In this document: in pieces, positions 13,086 through 20,900 of the stretch
Position numbering within the stretch: the stretch's first letter is position 1
Layout: the number at the start of each line of letters is the position of its first letter
DNA from: an uncultured Marvinbryantia sp.
Lineage (GTDB): Bacteria; Bacillota; Clostridia; Lachnospirales; Lachnospiraceae
Length of the DNA: 24,882 nucleotides
Assembly (NCBI RefSeq): GCF_905201705.1
Contig: NZ_CAJKOX010000052.1
Location: 1-24,882 of the forward strand
Direction of reading: 5' to 3'
Made by a program: the position numbers and the translations under genes
Notes under the pieces: generated by a model
Told to the model about the DNA's origin: nothing
What the model saw: the letters and a program-made list of their open reading frames with translations, nothing else
Database searches by the model: none

Positions 13086-13685
13086 ATGCAGAAACTTATT
13101 GAAACACTGAAACAGTTCGGTATTGAAGTACCGGAGGACAAGCAGGCTGAAGTGAGAAAAGCCCTGTCAAAGCATTACAAAAATGCTGCTGAACACGAAA
13201 AGGCGGTCTCGAAACTTGAAGGAGAACGGGACACCTGGAAGGAAAAGGCGGAAACAGCGGAAAGCACACTGCAGAAATTCGAGGGCATTGATCCCGAACA
13301 GATCCAGACAGAAATTAATAACTGGAAACAGAAAGCAGAGACTGCTGAAAACAATGCTAAAGCACAGATCCGGCAGCGCGACCAGCGTGATTTTCTGAAG
13401 GCGGAATTTGACAGACTCGGTATCACGTCAGAGAGAACGCGCAGATCTCTGATGGCAGACATCATGGGCGACGACGGACTGAAATGGAAAGATGGCAAAT
13501 TCATGGGCTTGTCTGATTATCTGGAGACAGAAAATGCGAAGGATCATTTTTACCAGACCCAGGAAGAAAAAGAGTTGGAAGCAAAGCAGCAGCAGGCAAC
13601 CGGAAGGGTTCCTAAATTTACAGAGCCATCAAATGGTAAACAGGGAAAACAGCCGGATAATAACCCGGCACCGACAATTTTTTAA
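13086..13685 (+). CDS. Capsid scaffold protein (Phage_GP20 type)
   Basis: The 199-residue protein is a long coiled coil: MQKLIETLKQFGIEVPEDKQ, then charged heptads through about 115 (SKLEGERDTWKEKAETAEST, QTEINNWKQKAETAENNAKA). A C-terminal segment with LKAEFDRLGITSERTRRSLM and a Gln/Lys/Pro-rich tail follows. This is the Gp20-type scaffold that guides procapsid assembly and is lost on maturation. It has a strong ribosome binding site (AGGAGG) and directly precedes the major capsid gene, the expected order. Confidence 0.92.
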   Translation: MQKLIETLKQFGIEVPEDKQAEVRKALSKHYKNAAEHEKAVSKLEGERDTWKEKAETAESTLQKFEGIDPEQIQTEINNWKQKAETAENNAKAQIRQRDQRDFLKAEFDRLGITSERTRRSLMADIMGDDGLKWKDGKFMGLSDYLETENAKDHFYQTQEEKELEAKQQQATGRVPKFTEPSNGKQGKQPDNNPAPTIF

Positions 13686-13703
13686 ACGAAAGGATGATGA
13701 ATA

Positions 13704-14630
13704 ATGGCTGTTGAATCACTGAACATTACAAAGCTGAAAGATCTCGCAGGAACAGAAGAGGGAAAACTTCTTCTGGCAGAAGAACTGAAGGGGATTATCA
13801 AAAACGTATCACGGAAAACGATCTCCAGTATTTTTAAGAATACACTGCTTTCGGGAAATCCGGATGCTGGCACCTTGAGTGCAAGAAGATATGCTTCCGC
13901 GCAGTCAAAGCAGTATGGCACAGCAAGGGCAGCGGGAAAAAGTGATGCAGGGAAAGCGCTCCCGGTATCTGTGGATATCAACATTGACAGGGAGATTTTC
14001 GAGGAATATGAAGAGAAGGATATTTCTCTGAACGGTATTCCGGGATTGCTGGCAGAACGTAAGGTAGCAATTGAAGGTGCGATGATAAGGGAACTGGACG
14101 AAAAGTTTTTCGAAGTTGCGGTTGATGATACCACTGGTGGAACGGCTCTGACACCGACAGGTACTACTGTGAAAGAAAGACTGTCCGAGCTGGTACTCGC
14201 CCTCCATACAACAAAGAACGATTTTGTGGATGGAGTCGAAAAGAATGATATCCATGTAGCATTGTCGCCGACAGCATACGAGGGGATGCGTGATTACATC
14301 GATACCAAAGCAAACGCCAACGTGCAGACAGATATCGAGGAATTCGGAAGATTCCATGGTGTATGGGTGTATTCCAATAACCACCAGCCGGAAGGGATTG
14401 AGATGATCGCAATGTGTAAAGGCTCCATTGCCGAGCCGGTAAAAGCGAGCACATACCGTGCTGAGAAAATCCCGTTTTCCGACGCGTACAATGTCGGACT
14501 CCCGTATTATTACGGTTGCAAACCTGTCATGCCGGATTTGATCTACTATATCAAGGAGGCTTCCGGGGCAGGTGGTTCCGGCGCGAGTGGAACAGGCGGC
14601 AATGAATCTGTGGAAGGAGGAAACAGTTGA
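13704..14630 (+). CDS. Major capsid protein
   Basis: The 308-residue shell protein follows the scaffold gene by 18 bases with GAAAGGATGATG upstream of the ATG. The N-terminal arm (about 1-75) is helical and basic. The strand PVSVDINIDREIFEEYEEKD, a helix (GIPGLLAERKVAIEGAMIRELDE), HVALSPTAYEGMRDYIDTKA and GVWVYSNNHQP form a pattern consistent with the HK97-type fold. A Gly/Ser/Ala-rich C-terminal tail (about 287-308) may be flexible or surface exposed. It overlaps the next small gene by one base (TGATG). Confidence 0.9.
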   Translation: MAVESLNITKLKDLAGTEEGKLLLAEELKGIIKNVSRKTISSIFKNTLLSGNPDAGTLSARRYASAQSKQYGTARAAGKSDAGKALPVSVDINIDREIFEEYEEKDISLNGIPGLLAERKVAIEGAMIRELDEKFFEVAVDDTTGGTALTPTGTTVKERLSELVLALHTTKNDFVDGVEKNDIHVALSPTAYEGMRDYIDTKANANVQTDIEEFGRFHGVWVYSNNHQPEGIEMIAMCKGSIAEPVKASTYRAEKIPFSDAYNVGLPYYYGCKPVMPDLIYYIKEASGAGGSGASGTGGNESVEGGNS

Positions 14631-14752
14631 TGACAGTAAGAGATAATGCAGGGAGGATTCTCACAAGTGGGAATCCCGTAATCTGCAATATGTGGAAAAA
14701 GGCTGGGTATGAAGTTATCAAGTCAAAGAAAAATGCTGGCAGGGAGAAGTAG
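14630..14752 (+). CDS. Small structural-region protein (40 aa)
   Basis: ATG 14630 shares a base with the capsid stop and has GGAGGAAACAG upstream. The product reads MTVRDNAGRILTSGNPVICN, then MWKKAGYEVIKSKKNAGREK. Similar tiny genes are common right after major capsid genes in Gram-positive phages. The motif TSGNPVICNMWKKAGYE looks conserved rather than random. Function unknown; a head-tail region role is inferred from position. Confidence 0.75.
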   Translation: MTVRDNAGRILTSGNPVICNMWKKAGYEVIKSKKNAGREK

Positions 14753-14779
14753 CCAAAACCGGAGCAGGGGAGGATGTAT

Positions 14780-15259
14780 ATGGCACTTGTTGATTCTGTG
14801 TTTTATGAAGACAAATATGGCGGCAATGCTATAGATGATGAACTTTTCGACCGTCTGTACCGCAAGGCAGAAAACATACTGAATCGTATGACATTTGGTC
14901 GCATATGTGCTGTGGATGGCGTGTACGGGCAGAGAATTCTGTATTGTACGCACGAAGAATTTGAAGCATTTACAGAGGAGGAACTGGCTGCATTGAAATA
15001 TGGGATGTGCAGCCTGATGGAGGCAGTGATGAAACTGGAGAATGCAGAGCAGCAGGCTCTTGCGGGAAATTCCAGCAGTGCAAATGTGAAAAGCCGTTCA
15101 TCCGGAGGAGAATCCGTCAGCTATGAGAGCCGGAAGACTGCTTATGACGAAGCATTGACAAGCAGTACGAAGAGGGAAGAACTGTTCCGGGATGCTCTTA
15201 TGGAATATATGCAGCCATGCATATTCCGGCATAATCCATTTTATGCAGGAAGCAGGTGA
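14780..15259 (+). CDS. Head-tail connector / adaptor protein
   Basis: ATG 14780 is preferred over 14774 because GGGGAGGA ends seven bases before it. The 159-residue protein has an all-helical layout (DDELFDRLYRKAENILNRMT, EEELAALKYGMCSLMEAVM), a low-complexity Ser-rich loop (about 98-112, SSSANVKSRSSGGESVSYES) and a final helix with FRDALMEYMQPC. This is the usual form of gp6/gp15-like adaptors that sit below the portal. It follows the capsid gene as expected. Confidence 0.8.
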   Translation: MALVDSVFYEDKYGGNAIDDELFDRLYRKAENILNRMTFGRICAVDGVYGQRILYCTHEEFEAFTEEELAALKYGMCSLMEAVMKLENAEQQALAGNSSSANVKSRSSGGESVSYESRKTAYDEALTSSTKREELFRDALMEYMQPCIFRHNPFYAGSR

Positions 15260-15264
15260 TTAAT

Positions 15265-15705
15265 ATGTCTGATCCGTTTTACAACAAAACCGTTACGGTC
15301 TGGAACCGGTATGTGGATGGCATATGGGAAAAAGAAACCTGGCTCCCGACTGTGATAGGAAATGTCCGGCTGCTGGTATCGCGCGGCAACAATATCCAGA
15401 ACAGCGGAAATTCGGCAGCCGACAGTGCGAGACTGCATATCAGTAATGAAATGAGCATTCCTGCAAAGCCTTACCTGCCTGCGGAAGCATGGGGTGCGCT
15501 GCCGCTGGATGAAAAGAAAAAGTATTTCACGCTGGACAGTGGGAATGAGAGCTTTTTTATTGAAGGTGACATGTCCAGTGTAAACGCGGAAGTTTATGGT
15601 GATGGATTCTTTTCATTCATGAAAGAAAATTATTCAAACTGCTTTAAAATCACCAGTGTAGACAGATTTGAAATCATACCGCACTTTGAAGTGTGGGGAA
15701 AGTAG
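15265..15705 (+). CDS. Minor capsid / head-completion (stopper-like) protein
   Basis: ATG 15265 lies five bases after AGGTGA; the GTG at 15256 in the same frame overlaps that site. The 146-residue product is strand-rich: NKTVTVWNRYVDGIWEKETW, a variable segment with VRLLVSRGNN, HISNEMSIPAKPYLPAEAWGALP, and ENYSNCFKITSVDRFEIIPHFEVWGK at the end. That matches minor capsid proteins that close the head or join the tail in SPP1/A118-like phages. It is not followed by the usual HK97-gp10-like gene, which is found at 6766 instead. Confidence 0.8.
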   Translation: MSDPFYNKTVTVWNRYVDGIWEKETWLPTVIGNVRLLVSRGNNIQNSGNSAADSARLHISNEMSIPAKPYLPAEAWGALPLDEKKKYFTLDSGNESFFIEGDMSSVNAEVYGDGFFSFMKENYSNCFKITSVDRFEIIPHFEVWGK

Positions 15706-15711
15706 GTGTGT

Positions 15712-16155
15712 ATGCCGGAGGAATCAAAACCGTTATCTTCGAAAGAGTATGATGCTATCGGGCAGGGGTTATTTGAAAAGATCAGTGCATTTAAAAACCT
15801 TCCAGCAGGAGTGAAAATGGATTACCAGTCGCTTGATGGAATCAATCATATCAGTTTTATAACGATGCCGGGCGGCAAATACACAAAAGAATATGTCACT
15901 GGCGGCTTTGAAGCGCAACTCCCGTTCCAGATATGTTATAAGCTGGCAGCCACAGGGAATAGCCAGATGCTGGCGGCTGAGAAGGTAGTGGACGGTATCG
16001 CGGATTATCTGGAAGAAAATCCGGACATAAGTCTGAGCGGAGGCAGGGAGATAACAGAAATCGTAATGAATTCTGTTACATACCGGAGCAGGGCAGAGGA
16101 TGATGGCAGTATGGTGTTTGTCAGAAATGGAACCGTAAAATACGAGAAATTATAA
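15712..16155 (+). CDS. Tail terminator / minor capsid protein 3-like
   Basis: ATG 15712 has AGGTG four bases upstream (GTG 15706 is the alternative). The product is 147 aa with a mixed alpha/beta pattern typical of tail-completion proteins: EYDAIGQGLFEKISAF, HISFITMPGGKYTKEYVTGG, FEAQLPFQICYKLAATG and VDGIADYLEENPD. The closing strands (TVKYEKL) fit as well. It lies between the head-completion gene and the major tail gene, the normal place for a tail terminator. Confidence 0.78.
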   Translation: MPEESKPLSSKEYDAIGQGLFEKISAFKNLPAGVKMDYQSLDGINHISFITMPGGKYTKEYVTGGFEAQLPFQICYKLAATGNSQMLAAEKVVDGIADYLEENPDISLSGGREITEIVMNSVTYRSRAEDDGSMVFVRNGTVKYEKL

Positions 16156-16179
16156 ATTGTTAAGAAAGGATGATGAAAA

Positions 16180-16701
16180 ATGGCTGGAGAAACAGGGAAG
16201 ATACTCAGAGGACAGAGAGCGAAATGGATTTCCTTTGACGGGACAGACTGGACGCTGATCGGTGTCCGTATGGATTCTGAATCCACAAATATGAATCCGG
16301 ATGTAACCAATGGAAAAGACGTAACCGGCGCGCCGTATATCGACCACAATGGATTTGCGCCAGAATCGGATATTGACTACAAGCCCAGAAAGGAAGATTC
16401 TATTTATCCGCAGATCCAGAAAATTACAAATGAACTGCTGAAAGATGAGGAAAACTGTACATTTAAAATGATTGTTGCAACGCTGGATATTGAGGTAAAG
16501 GATACCGGCGTGAAGTCGGCGTCAGGGACGGGATATCAGGTTGATGTACTCTGTGTCCCGCAGGAGGATGGCGGCGACACATCCGGGTATACGATTCCGG
16601 TAAATTTCTACGAGAATGGTACCCGCGTGCAGGGAACAGTAACTGTCGAAAACAAAAAACCGACATTTACACCGGCAGGCTCCGGAAGTACGGGAGCCTG
16701 A
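16180..16701 (+). CDS. Major tail protein
   Basis: The 173-residue tail-tube subunit begins MAGETGKILRGQRAKWISFD and carries ESTNMNPDVTNGKDVTGAPY, then DIDYKPRKEDSIYPQIQ, the typical pattern of Gram-positive siphophage tube proteins. The later part (YTIPVNFYENGTRVQGTVTV) is strand-rich, and the C-terminus is a Gly/Ser tail. The ATG has AAGGATGATG upstream. It is followed by an 83-base gap holding a stable hairpin, then tail-assembly genes. Confidence 0.9.
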   Translation: MAGETGKILRGQRAKWISFDGTDWTLIGVRMDSESTNMNPDVTNGKDVTGAPYIDHNGFAPESDIDYKPRKEDSIYPQIQKITNELLKDEENCTFKMIVATLDIEVKDTGVKSASGTGYQVDVLCVPQEDGGDTSGYTIPVNFYENGTRVQGTVTVENKKPTFTPAGSGSTGA

Positions 16702-16731
16702 ACGAATATCGCAACGACACTGGTCTAGTAT

Positions 16732-16764
16732 AAACGGGGTGATCCTTCGGGATCCATCCCGTTT
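16732..16764 (+). promoter_or_regulatory. Stable UUCG-capped hairpin between major tail and assembly genes
   Basis: AAACGGGGT-GATCC (16732-16745), loop TTCG, GGATC-(C bulge)-ATCCCGTTT (16750-16764): 14 base pairs with one bulge and one G-T, capped by a C(UUCG)G tetraloop. No T-run follows, so it is not a classical terminator. A transcript-end stabiliser, partial terminator or processing site limiting tail-assembly protein levels after the abundant tube protein is plausible. Confidence 0.75.
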
Positions 16765-16784
16765 CTGGAAGGGATGGTAAAAAT

Positions 16785-17303
16785 ATGTCATATTCAATAG
16801 GCAAAAAAGTCAGCAGCCAGCTGATAAAGGTGGAGCTGAATGAATACGGGGATTACATACTGATCAATCCGGGAGATTACACGCTTTCAAAGCGGTTCAG
16901 CGAGCTAATCCAGTGGATGGAGGACAAGCAGGCGGAACTTGGGAAACTGGCTTCCGAAATGAATGAGAAATACAAAGATACACCGATGATATCAGCTGAC
17001 AAAGAAGGCAACGCCAGCGTGGATACAGAGCAGCTGTCCCTGTATGTAAAAATCAAGAACGAGCTGTATGAAGAATGCCAGCGCCGCATCGGCGGCTTGT
17101 TCGGGCAGGACGTGCTGAAAAAGTATTTCCGGGCACTTTATGAAATTAATCCGGATTTTGTCCCGGATGAAGAATGTATCATGGATTTTCTGGAAGAGAT
17201 ATCCCCGGTATTGCAGACTATCTACCAGGAAAGGGCCAGACAGATCAACCAGAAATATGGGAAGAACCGGAAACAGGGAGTAAAGAGAAGTGATATCCCA
17301 TGA
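16785..17303 (+). CDS. Tail assembly protein (chaperone-region)
   Basis: The 172-residue protein lies between the major tail and Gp15-like genes, where siphophages encode tail-assembly chaperones. It starts MSYSIGKKVSSQLIKVELNE with a short strand region, then a long charged helix (about 45-65, WMEDKQAELGKLASEMNEKY), and a helical C-terminal half (YVKIKNELYEECQRRIGGLF, FLEEISPVLQTIYQERARQI). No catalytic motif is present. Its stop overlaps the next ATG by four bases, so production of the pair is coupled; no clear slippery heptamer for a G/GT-type frameshift was noticed. Confidence 0.78.
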   Translation: MSYSIGKKVSSQLIKVELNEYGDYILINPGDYTLSKRFSELIQWMEDKQAELGKLASEMNEKYKDTPMISADKEGNASVDTEQLSLYVKIKNELYEECQRRIGGLFGQDVLKKYFRALYEINPDFVPDEECIMDFLEEISPVLQTIYQERARQINQKYGKNRKQGVKRSDIP

Positions 17304-17947
17304 TTAATGTGCTGGTGGACACTCTTCCTACGGAATGGAAGGCACCGGACGGCAGCGCATATGCGATTGATACGGATTTTCGCATCGGTATCCAGCTGTG
17401 CCTGCTCCAGGAAGACACGGAACTTACGAAGCGCGAAAAAGCAGTCATGATGATGGAGCTTTTATTTACTGATGCTATACCGGGAAATGCGCAGGATGTA
17501 GGGGAATGCGTAACTTTTTTTCTTAATGGCTGGTTTCATGACAAAGAAAGCGGGGAAAAAGCAAATAAGCGTCTGATGGATTTTAACGTGGACCAATGGA
17601 GGATATATAGTGCATTCCTGGCGCAGTACCGGATTGATTTAGATACCGTTGGATATCTGCATTTTTGGAAATTCATGGGGTTGCTATCTTCCCTGGAGGA
17701 ATGTTCGTATACGCGGGTTATTAGCATACGGCAGCGCAAGTTCAGACCGAAGATGGATTCTGAAGAAAGAAAGCAGCTTAAAAAAGCCAAGGAAGTGTAT
17801 GAACTCCCTGTGCTGCGCTCAGCCGAGGAGCAGGAGATGGACGCAGATATCTATGATTTCCTTGGGGGAACCGTAAGTGGGGATGAACAGCGGCGAATAA
17901 CTGAATTTGAAAAATATGCTGATGCGGAAGATGATGAGGAGTATTGA
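17300..17947 (+). CDS. Gp15-like tail assembly protein
   Basis: The 215-residue protein matches the Bacteriophage Gp15 family: INVLVDTLPTEWKAPDGSAY, TDFRIGIQL, FNVDQWRIYSAFLAQYRIDL, then GYLHFWKFMGLLSSLEE, and a basic RQRKF segment. The C-terminus is acidic (KYADAEDDEEY). In Listeria A118-like and clostridial phages this gene directly precedes the tape measure, as here, and is taken as a tail-assembly factor. It is coupled to the upstream gene by ATGA. Confidence 0.85.
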   Translation: MINVLVDTLPTEWKAPDGSAYAIDTDFRIGIQLCLLQEDTELTKREKAVMMMELLFTDAIPGNAQDVGECVTFFLNGWFHDKESGEKANKRLMDFNVDQWRIYSAFLAQYRIDLDTVGYLHFWKFMGLLSSLEECSYTRVISIRQRKFRPKMDSEERKQLKKAKEVYELPVLRSAEEQEMDADIYDFLGGTVSGDEQRRITEFEKYADAEDDEEY

Positions 17948-17972
17948 TTTGCAGGAAAAGGGCGGTGAGTGA

Positions 17973-20900
17973 TCAAGGTCGGCAGGCTATGACGGAAGCA
18001 TACGTATAAATACAAAAATCGAGACGAAGGCGGCGGAAAAGCAGGTTCTCAATCTTGAAAAACAAATGGAGAAATCTGCGCGAAAGATTGATGCGCTGAA
18101 AAAGAAGATGGCCGAGCTGGAGACTACTGAAATGCCTCAGAAAGCCGTTGATCGGTATGAGAGTTCCATTCAGAAAGCGCAGAAAAAGGTTGATTCGCTT
18201 CTTCAGAAAATGAAGGAGGTAGCCGACAAGGAGATCATATCTCCCAAATGGAATAAAATCTCTGAAGAAATTGACGAGATAATCCCAAGATTAGAAGAAC
18301 TCCGGCAGAAGAAAAAACAGGCGATAGCATGGACTGGTTCAGAGACATCAGCAGAGGCTTTTATGCCGGGGGTTTTTAAGGAACTGCAGGAACTGGAAGA
18401 AAAATATGCCCGTCTGAACGAAGCGAGAAATAAATTAGAAGCATCCGGACGCGCCTTTAAAACCGGCGCTGATACAGAAGAATACAGGGATTTACAGAAG
18501 CAGCTGGATCTGGCGCGTGGACAGCTTAAAGCAGCCCAGACAAATTATGATGAAGAAAAGGCGCTATTCCAGGAGACTTTAAAAAATAAACATGCGAATG
18601 CTGCAGCGGAACTGTCGAGAGAACAGGAAGAATTAAATGGTCTTACAAGCCGGTACCAGGCTTTACAGCGCCAGATTTCCGGTGCTGCGCGTCTCGAAAC
18701 TCTTGCAAGTGGATTTGGGAAAATTGTCAGCGCTGCGCAGAATGCATTCGCAAAAATCAGTAGCACTGCAGGAACGGTTGTGAAAGCGGTTAAAGGCATT
18801 GGCTCTGGATTGCAGAGCGTGGCAAAGGGTTTTGCAAACCTTGCAAAATTCGGCGCAAAGGCAGTAATGACGCTTTCTGGTCTGGGTTCTGTGGCAAAAG
18901 GGATAAGCAGCAGTATTTCGGGGTTGGGAAAAAGAATATTTGACCTTGCAAAATCAGCGCTGATTTTTAATGTCCTAAGTGCGGGATTTCGTCAGGTAAC
19001 TTCCGGTATTGGCTCTGCTTTTGAAACATACCTGGGGTATGATGCAGGACTGAAAAGCGCAATCAATGGTCTCCGCGCGCAGTTATCTGCGTTGCAGGGC
19101 AGCCTCGCGTCAGCTTTTGCACCGGTTGTATCGGCAGTTGTGCCCTATTTGTCCACGCTTATCAGCTGGGTCACAACAGCAGCAAATGCAGTTGCTCAGT
19201 TTATTGCCGTACTTACCGGACATAGTTCCTACAAAAAAGCCGTTGCAAACGTCGGGGCAGTGGGTGCTGCAGCTGACGGGGCGGCGGGAAGTCTCGGGGA
19301 TGCCACAAAAGCCGCGGAGGAACTGGAAAAAGCCCTTGGGAATTATGACGAGCTGAAAGTGATCGACCAGCCAAAGGATTCTTCTGGAGGAGGCTCTGGT
19401 GGCGGAGGCGGTGGTGGAGCTGGCGGTGCCGGGGATATCACATATGAGGATGTCGAAATTGCATCGGCTGTTTCTGATTTCGCGGAGAAAGTCAAAGAAG
19501 CGTGGATGAATTCCGACTTTACAGAAGTTGGCGGAATCATCGGGCAGAAACTGAATGAGGCGCTTGAAGCTATCCCGTGGGATGGCATCCAGGCAACCGC
19601 GCAGAAAATCGGTAAATCCCTGGCGACTCTGATCAACGGCTTTGTGGAAACGGCCGGTCTTGGTGAGATGGTCGGAAAGACTGTAGGTGAGGCAATCAAT
19701 ACTGGCATTCTCGGAGTTGAATCATTTACCGGGAATCTCCATTTCGACAGTATCGGGCAGTTTGTTGCCAATGGGATAAACGGGGCGCTGACGACAATCA
19801 AATGGGACAATCTCACCAGTGTTGCGAATAACCTTGGCAGCGGTCTGGCAAGCGCGTTGAATAAGGTCATGACGGTGGATACCTTCTCGAATATCGGAAA
19901 ATCCTTCGCAAACGCAGTGAATACAGTGATATCCGGGGCGTATTCGTTTGTAAGCAGCGCTGACTGGAAGGGCTGGGGAAACGCAATTGCTTCCAGTGTG
20001 AACAACTTTTTCTCCGGATTCGACTGGAAAAAAGCAGGGCTGACGTTTTCGAATGCCGCAAAAGGGATGCTGGATACATTGTGTTCTGCTGTAAAGGGAA
20101 TCAGCTGGAGTGCTGTCGGAACTGATATTGCAGATGCATTAAAAACGGTAGACTGGGGAGGTCTCCTGCAGTCAGCAGCCGATCTGATCTGTAGTACATT
20201 TAGCGGATTGTTAGATTTTGCAGGTGCAGTAATAACACGTTTAGGGGGCAGCGAATGGGATAATTATATGCTGGATGTGAAAAATGTTACAAAAGAGCTT
20301 TCAGATGCCAATACGGCAATTGAAAACCGGATTCAAAAAGCGTCAGAATGGTCTCAGGCTGGAGATGAGTATGATTATGCGAAAAAACTGGCAGATGAAT
20401 ATTTTACTCTGGCAGGAAAGGAAAATCTTACTAATGCCGAGAAAAACAGGATGAAGGAACTGGCTGGCGAGCTGAAGGATACGATCCCGCAGCTGGAGAC
20501 ATATTACAACACTGAGACAGGACTGCTGGACATTACCAGAGATTCTGTTAATAACTTAATTGAATCATTAAAAGCAAAAGCCAGAACAGAAGCAGCACAG
20601 GATGCTTTGAAGGAACTGTATTCTGCGCAGATGGATGCAAAGAAGTCAATGGATGAGACGAAGGAAGCGCTCGGACCGTTGCAGCAGGAATATGAAAATC
20701 TGAGTAAAAAGTATGAGTATTACAATGAATTGGAGCAGACTGCGATAAAAAACGGCGAACTGCTTGCTGATGGTAATACAGAGTATTCCAGTGCCCTAAA
20801 CAGTGTTCGGGGAGAAATGTTGAGAGTTGAAGGGCAGATGAAACCTCTTAATGAAGAATACGAAAGAGCTAACCAGGCGTATGAAGATGCGCAGACAGAA

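Noticed and set aside
19343..20005. 220-aa minus-strand ORF opposite the tape measure
   Set aside because: Pro-rich translation comes from the Gly-rich linker read backwards; not a real gene.
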